NCBI GenBank assembly: GCA_004194705.1
Contig: SADC01000030.1
Span: 1-64,000, forward strand
Length of the DNA: 64,000 bases
DNA from: Ditylenchus dipsaci
Taxonomy: Eukaryota > Nematoda > Chromadorea > Rhabditida > Anguinidae
Direction of reading: 5' to 3'
Shown here: positions 26,101 to 35,996 of the stretch, in pieces
How positions within the stretch are numbered: position 1 is the first letter of the stretch
Layout of the letters: every line of letters begins with the position of its first letter
The notes under the pieces: generated by a model
Told to the model about the DNA's origin: nothing
The model's database searches: none
What the model saw: the letters and a program-made list of their open reading frames with translations, nothing else
Program-made: the position numbers and the translations under genes

Positions 26101-29100
26101 AGGACACAAAGACTACTTGTCTCGAAGGGAACAAGTACTTGAAACCGACAAATCCAATATATAAGGATTTTTTGGCTAAAAATTGTCATTCTTTCTTTTC
26201 TGTCTTGGACTGAACAGTCGGTTTTTCAGTTGCTTTTCGCTCGCTTCCTTGCTCTCTGAATATAAGATGGCCGCTCTTGCTGTGGATCCTCCTGCTCTGC
26301 AAGTGCCAGCTTCCGGTGGGTCTCTGCACATCAGCTCGTGAATTCCGGTGCGACTCGTCTAGCCTTCAAGATCCGCTCTTCCAACAACGAAAACTATCGC
26401 CTGAAGCCGGTCTATGGGTTTGTGGAGCCTGGTGCTGCGTCTCCCGTCGAGGTCACCCGAACGGTTAGTTTATAATTTGCTATATTTAGCGGTATTTTAT
26501 AGAATAATGTGGTTTCTTTAGAATGGTCCTCCGAAAGACGACAAGCTTGTGGTCCAGTTCATCGAAGTGCCTGCCGAAGCTACTGATGCCCAGGAAGTCT
26601 TCAAGTCTGGTGTGCCCCAGGGAGAAGTCATCCTTCCGATGTCTGCTCAGTAGATCATGAATTGTTGGAAAAACAAAAATTCTTTTGTTCTCATTGTTGC
26701 TGTTGTAGATATGTAAATAAAGATCTGTAAAAATATTCATTGTTCTTATGTGAATAGTGATATGATATCACTGATTTAAGATTTTCTAACATCTTTGGAT
26801 CGATTACTTTGGATCCATTTTGGTTTTTCTGAAATCAAATTTGCATCTCTTGGTACTCGTCGTAATACTCGTTCTTTATATTCAGTATCTGCATTGTGAT
26901 CGTAATAGGAACGGCATTCAGCTGGCATCCATTTCAACTCGTAACCATTGAAACTTTTGATAAAAAATCGACAATTTTGACAGTAAAAGTTTTCGGAAAG
27001 TCACCCTAATACCAAAATCTCTTCTTGAATTCTATACCGTTAAGATTAGGTCCGAAAAATTTCAGGAAGCTGAGATATCTTTTAAAGTAGGGAAGTGGTC
27101 CGAATTTTCTGTGTGGTCTACTCAAAACATCAATATCTCAGCTTCCTGAAATTTTTCGGACCTGATCTCAACGGATTCGGATTCAGGAAAAGATTTTGGT
27201 ATTAGGGTGACTTCCCGAAAATTTTACTGTCAAAATTGTCGATTTTAATCAAAAGTTTTAATGGTTGCCAGTTGAAATGGATGCCAGTTGATATTTTACC
27301 CGTAATAGCTTTTATTGGGATAGTATTCAGTCAGGTTTATCAGGTCCGTCGGTTTTAAAAAACGGATCTTCCCCAATCATTTTGGTTTAGACCTTATCAA
27401 ATTATCGGTCGGTTAACTTGCCTGTCCCTGTCTTCGGTTTATTTTCGTAGGGTTTGTTGAATCCAGCTTTAATTTTGGTTTATTGGTAAAAAAATTTAGT
27501 CATTGTTGCTGTTGTAGATATGTAAATAAAGATCTGTAAAAATATTCATTGTTCTTATGTGAATAGTGATATGATATCACTGATTTAAGATTTTCTAACA
27601 TCTTTGGATCGATTACTTTGGATCCATTTTGGTTTTTCTGAAATCAAATTTGCATCTCTTGGTACTCGTCGTAATACTCGTTCTTTTATATTCAGTATCT
27701 GCATTGTGATCGTAATAGGAACGGCATTCAGCTGGCATCCATTTCAACTCGTAACCATTGAAACTTTTGATAAAAAATCGACAATTTTGACAGTAAAAGT
27801 TTTCGGAAAGTCACCCCTAATACCAAAATCTCTTCTTGAATTCTATACCGTTAAGATTAGGTCCGAAAAATTTCAGGAAGCTGAGATATCTTTTAAAGTA
27901 GGGAAGTGGTCCGAATTTTCTGTGTGGTCTACTCAAAACATCAATATCTCAGCTTCCTGAAATTTTCGGACCTGATCTCAACGGATTCGGATTCAGGAAA
28001 AGATTTTGGTATTAGGGGTGACTTCCCGAAAATTTTTACTGTCAAAATTGTCGATTTTAATCAAAAGTTTTAATGGTTGCCAGTTGAAATGGATGCCAGT
28101 TGATATTTTACCCGTAATAGCTTTTATTGGGATAGTATTCAGTCAGGTTTATCAGGTCCGTCGGTTTTAAAAAACGGATCTTCCCCAATCATTTTGGTTT
28201 AGACCTTATCAAATTATCGGTCGGTTAACTTGCCTGTCCCTGTCTTCGGTTTATTTTCGTAGGGTTTGTTGAATCCAGCTTTAATTTTGGTTTATTGGTA
28301 AAAAATTTAGTGTCCGGTTAGTCGGATCCTGCCCTAGTTTATACGTAGAGAATTGTTTAGTCTTTATCTTTTAATTAAAATTTTCTCCAAAGTGTACTTT
28401 TAGTTTCTGACATTTCCGTAGCAAGTCAAACACCAATAAATGAAATAGGCTCATACGGATATGCATTACGAAGCTGAAATGTGCCACGAATAAGGTTTTA
28501 TATATTTCATCTTTTTCGTAGTAACTCGTTTTTTCCGTGGCAGATTGCAGCTTATTTTGCAAACTAGTTTTTATACTACAGTCAAACCTCTATATAACGG
28601 CCCCCCCCCCTGAAAGTTCGTTCCCACCTTGGGTCCGACACTTTTTTTAGCTCGATTTTCAAAGCTTTTTTTAAATTCTGTTTTGACAGTCTGGTCGCAA
28701 ATATCGCAAGGATTCCGATTTTGCCGATCGTTTTTCAATATTTGAATAATTTTACTTTTAAAAAATACAAAACCTCTATATAACGGCCCTCTAAAAAAAT
28801 TAGAGGGCCGTTATATAGAGGTTTTGTATTTTTTAAAAGTAAAATTATTCAAATATTGAAAAACGATCGGCAAAATCGGAATCCTTGCGATATTTGCGAC
28901 CAGACTGTCAAAACAGAATTTAAAAAAGCTTTGAAAATCGAGCTAAAAAAAGTGTCGGACCCAAGGTGGGAACGAACTTTTAGGGGGGGGGGCGTTATAT
29001 AGAGGTTTGACTGTATTTTGTTGCCTTTTCAGCTAGGAAAAGACAAAACTGCTTCCTATAAAAATAATGGATCAAATTGAATTGTTGCCCTAAAATCTGA

Positions 29101-32100
29101 ATTCTTGCCCTTTTTTTGTTTTTTTCGGCACTTCATTACCGAAAAAAAGAAAAAAGGGGCAAGAATTCAGATTTTAGGGGCAACATTTTAGTTACATCCT
29201 GAAAGTAATGTACTAACTTACTTCCATTAGGTGAAACTGAATCTTTAGAGTGTGGAGACATTCCACTGCCACCTAATGAATTGGAAGTGAGTGGAGGTGT
29301 GGCAGAGGGAATGCAAGTTAGGAGGTATTTCTTGTCTGTTGCCTGCAGCAATCGATCACTTTCCTGAAAATCCAAACGTCAGTTATTGGACTAGTGGTGA
29401 CGAGCCCACCTGGATGATTATGGCGTTTTCGAAATTGCCATCTAGATTGGTGTGGGTTTCACAGCCGACTAATGGAATCTGCACAAATTTATTAATTCTG
29501 TGTCTTTCACTTCAAATACCGTAAAACCTCTATTAATAGACCCCCCTCTATTAATAGACCCCCTCTAATAATAGACCCCCTAGGGGGGGGGGTGTTTAAA
29601 AATAATAGACCCCCCTCTAATAATAGACCCCCTCAACTTTGAGGGTCTGTAATTCGGCGCAGAGTAAATATTTTGCAAATCTGTTTTTCACGTTTTCTTA
29701 ACTCTCACGAGCTCTATTGATTCCACTTTTAGGTTTTTAATTTTCACCCAAAAATTTTGAGATCGACTTTAAATTTTCCCGATTTTCGAAGGGTTGGAAA
29801 ATAATAGACCCCCTCTATTAATAAACCCCCTCTAATAATAGACCCCCTCGGAGGGGGTTGAAAAATAATAGACCCGGGTCTATTAATAGAGGTTTTACGG
29901 TAGTTATTTATTAAGGTTTTTTAAATCATAAGCTAATTAGTACGAGTTTTAGCTAACCAATTGCAAAATAACCAACTTTGAGCTGGTAGGAAGTGTGTGA
30001 GAGCATAGTGCCATTAACATAGACACAGTTAGGGAAACCCTCTTCACTGTAGACTATGCCTTGGAATGGGCTGTCGAAGTTGAGAGACAGGATGAAATTG
30101 TTCTGAAAACAATCATGCAAGTTTGAGTGAGGTTATTTTAATTTTTTGTTATTTTCTTGTGAGTCAACCATAGGACAGAGGATTAGTGTTTGGCGAGACC
30201 CTGAATACAGTCGAGTCTCTCCATAGTGGTCATCCCCTCCATGATGGTCACATTAGTCGGTCCCTATGATGACCACTATGGAAAGATTCGACTGTAGGCA
30301 AAAAAATAGAAAATTCTAAACAGTACATGTTGTGTCGAAATTACTTCTTTATTTTTAATGGCTTTATCACACACGGCGTGTCAAACACGTCAAAAGACCA
30401 AATCGAGATCTTCGTATAGAGACAAATTCGGTTTAAAAAACATTTTAAATTCAATTTTTTTGTTTTTTTAGCATTTTATGTTTTTGGTTATAACTTTGGT
30501 TAGGTAAGCTGTGTTCGATTTTTTTTGATACCACAGTAAAGCTCTAAGTTTGCTGTTTTGTTTTGAAAAAAATTAAGCTCTTTTATAAATGCAAAAAAGT
30601 TAAAAAAATTAAAAGTTCGAATTTATCGGTTTGGCAGAGTCAAGTTGCTAACTTAAAAAAATATTTCTGAATAATATTTCTGAATAATTCTCTGCTAAAA
30701 AAATTTTCTGTCTGGCACGATCGTAGTACGTTCACTCAGCTTTCTTATGCACATCACAGTTATTCCAAATGTGCAGTTCTCATCGAGAAAGTGGACGATT
30801 TAGCAAAAAAATTTTTTTACCAAAAAGTTTTTTTACCAAATGTGCCTTTTACCCAATATTTTTTACCTTTCTCGGTACAGCCCACCCAAGCGGATTTGAA
30901 CCTATGACTTAGACAATGCGTATATAAAAGTACGTCCTCCTTTAAGTAGGGGAAATTTAAATTTGAAACAGACTTTTTAGACGAGAAGTATCCATAGAAA
31001 ATTAAAAAAAACCAGTTTTATGAATATTTTTGTCATATTTTTGAGCATATCATATTTAAAAATGAAAAACTATTTTGAATTTCATTAAAACAGAACGCCA
31101 AGCCCGATTTGGTCATTTGACGTGTTTGACACGCCGTGCACAATTGTAAATGTAAGTGTAAATGTTTTTGATATTGTGAACACCCCTTACATTCACAGTT
31201 ACATTTATACTTTCATTTACTCCTTCACAATACGAATGTAAATGTAAATGAAAATCAAATGCAAGTATTTTTAGAGAATACTAAAAGTGCTTTATTAATG
31301 ACGGAGAGTTCAATGCTCAAAAAATTGGTATGTGGGTAAAAGAACTGACTTTTGGAAATAAAAGTTAGAATAAGTCGAAATTTTCATTAACATTTACATT
31401 CGTATCGTGAAGGCGTAAGTGTAAATGTAAATGTTTTTGGTATTGTTCAGGTTGTAATTCTTTTCGACCCGAAATGGTACCTTTTCTGCCCCAAAAGCTC
31501 TTTTCCTGCCCCAAATTCGAAAAACGGGGACAGGTCAGTTCGAGACGGTGTCAGTTCGAAACGGTTTTTTTTTTCAAAAATTTTCATACTTTTTTGAATC
31601 AAAGTTTTTATTTTAGCAAAAAAGTTCTTCTGACGTTCCACAGTTTTCCTCAGGAATCCAAATCAAAACGCAGAATTTCAAAAAAATACTTGTGTGCTGA
31701 GATATGACCTAAAGTTGTAATGTGGCATATTGGCACTCCAACTTCAGATCATATCTCAGCACACAAGCATTTTTTTGAAATTCTGCTTTCTGATTTGGAT
31801 TCCTGAGGAAATTTTAGGAACTGGATAATGTAAGAAAAACTTTTTTGATAAATAAGAACTTTGATTAAAAAAGAAAGTATGAAAATTTAAAAAAAAACCG
31901 TTTCGAACTGACCGTTTCGAACTGACATCGTTTCGAACTGACCGTACATCTTGAAAAACCATCTGTTCCGAGTGATTTTTCAATCAATTTTTTGATTTTT
32001 TAACCCATCTTATAGCTCTGAATCTCAGCTTTCTAGCAAGCTGTTGAGTGTTTTAGTGAGGCTTCTAAAAGTTGCATAAAAAGGTTTTTGAATAGAGCAA

Positions 32101-33907
32101 ATTGTTTCGACAACTTTGTACATTCAAAGACTTTTCGTCCAACTTTTTAAAAACTCATATGGTCAGTTGATGGCATGTTAGAAAGCTGAGATCCAGAGCT
32201 ACAAAATGGATGAAACAAACCAAGAATTTATCAGAAAATTATCGAGAACAAAGAGTTCTTAAAATTTGGGGAAGGAAAAGAGCCTTTTGAGGCAGAAGGG
32301 GGGTTAATTTCGGGTCGAAAAGTATTTCAACCATTGTGAAGACACCTTACATTTACAATTACATTTACATTAAAGGGGGAGACTTCCTATACGCATCGCC
32401 TATAAGGACACAGGTGGATGTTTTTAGAATTCTAGCTCCAACTTTATACTAACTTTTCTCTGTTTGATAGCTTAAATGAAAGCCTAGAGTCTTGGCTACA
32501 TTTTGGTGTATGAAACTTAAAACTTTTAGAAAAAAGTTAGAAATTTCCAGTGAAACTAGCCAAAGAAAAACCTCGAAAATTATCGATTTTCGAAAATTTG
32601 GCTTATTAAAGCCTGGTTAAAAGCTCCGGTAGGTATAAAGGCCTGTGCTAATAGTCTTATTGGATAGCCAAGAATGTGAGGATCATTTTGACAATAAACT
32701 TGTAAATAAAAGGAGAAAAAATATGGTATACACCCAGTGGTGGTCGAACCTGTGACCTAAGGCGATGCGTATAGGAAGTCCCCCCCCCCCTCTTAATGTA
32801 AATCGTATTCCTGGTAGAAACTTAAAAACTTGAAGATTATCCAGGGTAAAAGTACTTGCAGACGCTAATGGACCGGAAGTGCGGAAAGGAAGGAAGGGCA
32901 AAATAGCCGAAAAAAATCCAAAAATGGGGAGTGATTCTGACATTGCTATATATTTAATCTGGAAAGCATCATTAGCTATTTCGCTTTGGTTCGATTTTAG
33001 AATGACTATCGATTAGCGACAATTTTTGAATTTTTTTGCAAATTTTAATAAAAAATCGTCAATTATCAAGGCGAAAAATTTGACGAAGTCACCCCTCATA
33101 CTAAAATCTCTTCTTGAATCCAAATCCGTTGATATCAGATCAAAATAATATTTATGAGCTGAGCTAGAGCTATTTTGAGTAGAAAAACCAGAAATTTCGC
33201 AACTACTTACCTACTTTAGTAAATATCTCAGCTTATGAGAATCATTTTGATCTGATCTTAACAGATTCGGATTAAGGAAGAGCTTTTTGGTCTTAGAAGT
33301 TACTTTTTGAAATATTTCGCCTTGAAAATGGACGATTTTTGATAAAAATTTGCAAAAAAAATTGAAAAAGTGTCGCTTATTGATATTTTACCCAATTTTG
33401 ATCTAATTGCTTATTCTATGGTGCAGGTCGGACATTTCAGCAAGGTCAGACGTAAGTAAATCTAAAACAGTCTCACTTTCTTAATTTTTTTCATGACTAA
33501 ACTAAGAATGGCTGAAACAAGGCGACTTTTTCGGTAATGATACCCGACCCCTTTTAGGCCAGAAGTCATGCTCTAAAACGCCGACCAGTTATTTGCCTAA
33601 TTTTAGGGTTTGGTTAAGTAAAAATTAATATTAAAAGTATTTTCTTTAATTTTTACTTTTTTTCGCAAATGAATATCATGAGACTTACCTGATCACAAGA
33701 TACACTCGTGTCCAACAGTCTTGCATCCAAAACGCCCGCAGTTAAAAATAACGACACAGAAACAATATATAGAAGTTGTATCCTAATCCTAGTATACTTT
33801 CTCAAATCAGCATAACAATAAAAAAGAGAATAAGAAGAATGCCTCCTCCTGAGCTTTGTAGTTGGTTGATATATAGATGAGGAGGAAGAAGCCGGCTCCT
33901 CCATCAT
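17160..33907 (-). CDS. Cuticlin-like ZP-domain transmembrane protein
   Basis: Probable apical or cuticular matrix protein: ZP modules polymerise outside the cell after cleavage from the membrane. Exons, 5' to 3': 33689-33907, 29977-30102, 29410-29478, 29222-29363, 23857-about 24052, 23577-23783, 23284-23526, 17160-17429. Start chosen at ATG 33907, with a TATAAAAA about 50 bases upstream. Order: basic, Ser-rich N-tail, hydrophobic signal or anchor (about residues 48-66), ZP domain (FDSPFQGIVY; IPLVGCETHTN; DEHGC; NIFCNLRVC), a furin-like site KRLRRHH, then in the last exon one membrane span (LWLIAGCAFLFLVLVLMGG) and a short tail. Odd points: a frameshift near 23664-23675 between DEHGC and the exon end; phase mismatches at 23857/23783 and 23284/17429, so a small exon may be missing or bases mis-called. 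A TGA directly follows the donor at 23284, so a shorter product is possible. The assignment of the last exon is inferred from its membrane span. Confidence 0.8.
17530..18094. mobile_element. GTAGCCAG-ended MITE hosting another MITE
   Basis: The left end carries GGTGGCGTAGCCAGAAATTT and the right end CCTGGCTACACCACTG, with complementary ACGGGCAGGTGGGG / CCCCACCTGCCCC stretches inside. A second element (17577-17989) is inserted within it. A related element is at about 62868-63048. The exact ends and target duplication are uncertain. Confidence 0.55.
17577..17989. mobile_element. Palindromic MITE with 8-bp duplication (hAT-like)
   Basis: Terminal inverted repeats CATAGTGACCGCGCCGTCC; flanking duplication GTCACCAG at 17569-17576 and 17990-17997. 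Long arms almost fold the whole 413 bp back on itself. The CA start with an 8-bp duplication suggests mobilisation by a hAT transposase (inference). Confidence 0.8.
18239..18422. mobile_element. Short GG-ended element with inverted arrays of a CACTTTGCCGC unit
   Basis: Five to six copies of ACACTTTGCCGC on the left and inverted copies (GCGGCAAAGTG) on the right meet at a short spacer near 18335. Flanking duplication GCCTAAAC at 18231-18238 and 18423-18430. The ends are imperfect (GGTTCCTACAC versus GTGTACG). Confidence 0.65.
19831..22185. mobile_element. GG-ended element with inverted ATTGCGGCAAA arrays, itself hosting another element
   Basis: Terminal inverted repeats GGGCAGGAGTAAGATGCGGC; perfect 8-bp duplication TTAAATTG (19823-19830 and 22186-22193). 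Tandem AAATTGCGGCAAAATC / AATTGCGACAATTC units occupy 19850-20038 and, inverted, about 22000-22170. Between the arrays sits a second element of the same plan (20054-21676). No transposase was seen. Confidence 0.85.
20054..21676. mobile_element. GG-ended element with inverted TTTGCTAAG arrays, nested
   Basis: Terminal inverted repeats GGCTGTACCCCGAAATTTAA; perfect 8-bp duplication GGGTCACA (20046-20053 and 21677-21684). Subterminal arrays of AAGCGGTCGTTTTGCTAAG type are inverted at the two ends (20075-20245 and 21480-21660). The interior holds a large palindrome around 20490-20850 (CCAAGTGGTCGTCCACTTGG arms), also found near 48510, 59940 and 60360. No transposase was seen. Confidence 0.85.
22608..22678 (-). 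tRNA. tRNA-Gly (anticodon GCC)
   Basis: A 71-nt cloverleaf without an intron. The acceptor stem GCACTGA pairs with TCAGTGC, the discriminator base is A, and the anticodon loop is CTGCCAC. The A box (TGGTTCAGTGG) and B box (GAGTTCGATTC) of RNA polymerase III are intact, and a T-run follows within 5 nt of the 3' end as terminator. It lies in an intron of the ZP gene in the same direction. The mature sequence is identical to the copy at 59271-59341. Confidence 0.95.
22861..23085. repeat. Near-perfect palindrome
   Basis: The arms GTTGTCGAGTTTCGAGTCTT and its inverse near 23060-23085 enclose matching CTCGAGAGGACTCGAAATTT and GATATTGATGACCCATA stretches, so that almost the whole 225 bp can form one hairpin. 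No protein is encoded; the same words read in both directions explain the overlapping frames here. Confidence 0.8.
24681..24867. mobile_element. pogo/Tigger-like MITE
   Basis: Terminal inverted repeats CAGTCAAACCTCGATAATCC, flanked by TA on both sides (24679-24680, 24868-24869). Length 187 bp with internal GGGTGGCGGTTTATCGAGG repeats. No coding capacity. Confidence 0.85.
25023..25432. mobile_element. GG-ended element with inverted arrays of a GGTATACCCCAGCACTCAA unit
   Basis: Four tandem units on the left (25030-25110) and three inverted units on the right (25365-25432), joined by long complementary arms. Ends GGGTACAATTCTGG and, inverted, GGCTAAATTCTGG. Flanking duplication ACCAAAAG (25015-25022) and ACCAAAGG (25433-25440), one mismatch. 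Confidence 0.75.
25506..25861 (-). CDS. Terminal exon of an unrecognised lysine-rich protein
   Basis: Begins right after a strong acceptor (TTTGTTTTCAG) and runs to TAG at 25506-25508. The product is dominated by Lys, Ser, His and Gly (KKSDHHSKKSNHSDKGKRRK, then DGKKKGKKGSKNE) and ends in a Ser/Asp/Pro/Asn-rich acidic tail. The frame is interrupted once near 25619-25625 at an A-run (AAAAAGG), where one base appears to be missing; beyond it the tail frame stays open to the stop. The first exon was not found; it should lie above 25861, close to the divergent SSP gene. It lies inside the ZP gene's intron and could also be an alternative exon. Function unknown. Confidence 0.45.
26267..26653 (+). 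CDS. Sperm-specific small MSP-fold protein (SSP family)
   Basis: Small nematode sperm protein with an immunoglobulin-like MSP fold; in characterised nematodes such proteins are made in sperm. Two exons, 26267-26463 and 26522-26653, with a 58-bp intron (donor GTTAGT, acceptor TTTCTTTAG), giving about 109 residues, the usual SSP length and shorter than the roughly 127-residue major sperm proteins. Diagnostic stretches: DPPALQVPASGG near the start, FKIRSSNNENYRLKP, YGFVEPG, and GPPKDDKLVVQF followed by PAEATDAQ. One base appears to be missing near 26334-26338 (between HISS and VNSGATR), breaking the frame. Because the rest is so well conserved, a sequencing error is likelier than decay. A poly(A) signal follows at 26716. 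It lies in an intron of the ZP gene on the opposite strand. Confidence 0.88.
26691..28310. repeat. Direct tandem duplication of about 810 bp
   Basis: Copy 1 is 26691-27499 and copy 2 is 27500-28310. I found no base substitutions; the six differences are all single-base changes in homopolymer length (T3/T4, C3/C4, T5/T4, G3/G4, T4/T5, A7/A6). Each unit begins in the 3' UTR of the SSP gene and contains a palindromic element (arms ACCCTAATACCAAAATCTCT / AGATTTTGGTATTAGGGT). It is either a very recent duplication or an assembly artefact. Confidence 0.92.
26716..26721 (+). promoter_or_regulatory. Poly(A) signal AATAAA of the SSP gene
   Basis: AATAAA lies 63 nt after the SSP stop codon, followed by a TGTTCTTATGTG stretch suitable for 3' cleavage. 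It is duplicated together with the 809-bp tandem repeat (second copy near 27525). Confidence 0.65.
28579..29013. mobile_element. pogo/Tigger-like MITE, complete
   Basis: Terminal inverted repeats CAGTCAAACCTCTATATAAC, TA on both sides (28577-28578, 29014-29015); 435 bp, folding back on itself around a central palindrome at 28770-28825. Nearly identical to the truncated copy at 11145-11422. Confidence 0.9.
29519..29900. mobile_element. TA-flanked palindromic MITE (CCGTAAAACCTC ends)
   Basis: Terminal inverted repeats CCGTAAAACCTCTATTAATA; TA duplications at 29517-29518 and 29901-29902. The interior is made of AATAATAGACCCCC repeats in inverted order. It lies in the intron between ZP exons 2 and 3. 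Confidence 0.85.
30208..30294. mobile_element. Tiny pogo/Tigger-like MITE
   Basis: 87 bp, ends CAGTCGA(G/A)TCT inverted, TA on both sides; inner arms CATAGTGGTCATC / GATGACCACTATG. Probably a minimal non-autonomous derivative. Confidence 0.8.
30366..33400. repeat. Palindromic elements filling ZP intron 1
   Basis: Four inverted-repeat blocks in series: 30366-31140 (CACGGCGTGTCAAACACGTC arms), about 31140-32376 (ACATTTACA-rich arms enclosing TTTTCGACCCGAAA and GGTCAGTTCGAAACGGT arms), 32376-32795 (GACTTCCTATACGCATCGCC arms) and about 33014-33385 (AATTTTTTTGCAAATTTT arms enclosing ACTAAAATCTCTTCTTGAAT). No coding sequence was recognised. Confidence 0.6.
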
Positions 33908-34298
33908 GGCTCCAAAGTCAAAAAGTGTGGCTTTATCAATCAAGTGAACTCAATTTTTATACTGAAAAAGATTTTTTAACGGTGTTTGCTTCAGGGCTTG
34001 CACAACTATCTCTCATTATATTTCCCACATCATAGGTTTTCGGATAGGATCACGGCGGCGAACTAATATTTTGGAAAAGGTAGCATTCTGTTAATACAAA
34101 GCATTTCAAACAAAAAATATACTAATGGGTTATCCGGCATAAATTTTATGGGTGGTACTTCTTATAGAACTAAAAAACTTTTTTTAGTAGCCTGTATATA
34201 ATTTTTTTGAAAAGAGCCTTTTATATAGTAAGAATTTTTAGTTTATACATGAAAGTGTGCCCTTGGTTTTCAGCTGTCTTACAAGGCATAGGGACCTA

Positions 34299-34468
34299 CA
34301 GTCAACTCCCGATTTAGTGTACACCGGATTTAGTGTACACCTCGGTTTAGTGTACACTTGGATTAAATCATTTTGGCCGGCGGTTAATTAAAATGACTAG
34401 AATGAACACTTGATTTAGTGTGCACCTGGAGCCGGTTCCAGGGTGTACACTAAATCGGGAGTTGACTG
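34299..34468. mobile_element. pogo/Tigger-like MITE
   Basis: Terminal inverted repeats CAGTCAACTCCCGATTTAGT, TA at each side (34297-34298, 34469-34470); 170 bp with internal TTTAGTGTACACC repeats. Lies upstream of the ZP gene. Confidence 0.88.
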
Positions 34469-34764
34469 TATTACAATGGGCGAAACTTGTTTCTGTCGCC
34501 AAAAAGTTTTTTTCCTCATTCAAAAAAACTTCTTGTCAAGACAAGCAAATTTTTTCAATAAGGAAAAAACTCTTTGGCGACAAGAAAAAGGGTTTTGGTG
34601 ACAACTTTTTTTCGGCGACAGAAAAAAGTATTTTGGCGACAGGAAAAAGTTTTGCCCCCATTACAATATTCAAAAATCTTGAGATTTTGGTCTTGGTATA
34701 GTTATTTGATACTCTATTAAAACCCTAAATATCCAAAATTCAAATATTTTATTGAAAGCTGATA

Positions 34765-35000
34765 CCGTATTTCCTCTAACAATTCACCCCCCCCCTCTCA
34801 ACTTCGAGGACTTATATCTCAGCCCAAAACAAGAATTTTACATCGCTGTTTGTTGCGTTATATTAACTCCCGCGAGCTCTACCGATTCCGCTTTTCAGGT
34901 TTAAGATTTTCACCTAAAAGTCTCGAGATCGACCTCAAATTTTTCCAATGTTCAGGAATCCAAAAAATAACTCACCGGATGAATTATTAGAGAAATACGG
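34765..35000. mobile_element. TA-flanked MITE (CCGTATTTCTCTAA ends)
   Basis: Ends CCGTATTTCCTCTAA and, inverted, CCGTATTTCTCTAATAA; TA duplications on both sides. Relatives of these ends occur at 40633-40781, near 1210 and near 11600. Confidence 0.8.
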
Positions 35001-35121
35001 TATCTTGTCGAACAGCTAAGATTCATATATCATACATATGTAAAGGATGCTAAAAAAATATTCAAAAAAATTAAAAGTTGTTTTAAAACTCGCCGTCATT
35101 GTGGCCCTAATGTAGTGTCAT

Positions 35122-35988
35122 TAGAGACAGAAAAATGCCGGTCGTCGGGGTTTCGGGCGGGGTTTTTTAGCTCTAGAATTTCGGTCGGGGTTTCGGGGTT
35201 ACGCCAAAAAAATTTCGGGGGACCGCGGGCCCCGTCCTAAATTTCGGGGTTTTGTGAAAAGCGTAAAAGTCGAACGAAAATGGATACTTTTCACAAAAAT
35301 TTACTGTAGTTTTTCGATTTTTTGATATTAATCATAAAGAACATCAAATTTCAACCTATTAAACCAAAATTTTGAGATTTTACTAACTGAGTCCAAAAAC
35401 AATATTTATTGACAACCATCATGTCTCATATTTATTGGCTACCAACATATACATTCCACAAAAAAAAAACTTCAGTAACAATAATTGATTGGTGAATAGA
35501 TGTCCAGCTAGGTAGGTGAAAATAAGAAAGTTAACTGTTTCGTTTCATTCAATCCACATCCAGGAACAAGTGGTGCAAATTTTCGGAGGTGAGTTTAGTC
35601 GATTTATTACAATAAGTAGTGAATTTGGTACAAAAAATACAATTTGTTATAAAAATTTGAAAAGATTGTACCGACTCGTTGTACCGAGTCATACTTGTAC
35701 CGAGTTGGTGTACCGAGTCGTACTTGTACCGACTCGTTGTACCGAGTCATTTGTTGTACCGAGTCGTACGTCAGTCGGATAAATTAGTGACTTTGACAAA
35801 AGTACGACAATGAGAAAACCGAAAACCCAGTAGAAATTTGATTATACACGTGTTAGAACATTATGCCACGGGACGGGTTTGCCGTATTTTCGGGGTTTCG
35901 GGGTTTTTGAATTGTTCGTGCGGGTTTTCGGGGCGGGGTTTTTGCCAAAAATCGGCCCGGTCGGGGCCCCGCCCCGTTTCTGTCTCTA
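35122..35988. mobile_element. hAT-like MITE with G-rich arms
   Basis: Terminal inverted repeats TAGAGACAGAAA; perfect 8-bp duplication AGTGTCAT (35114-35121 and 35989-35996). The arms consist of GGGGTTTCGGG-type repeats. An internal tandem repeat of TGTACCGAGTCGTACT type lies at about 35667-35775. No transposase. Confidence 0.8.
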
Positions 35989-35996
35989 AGTGTCAT

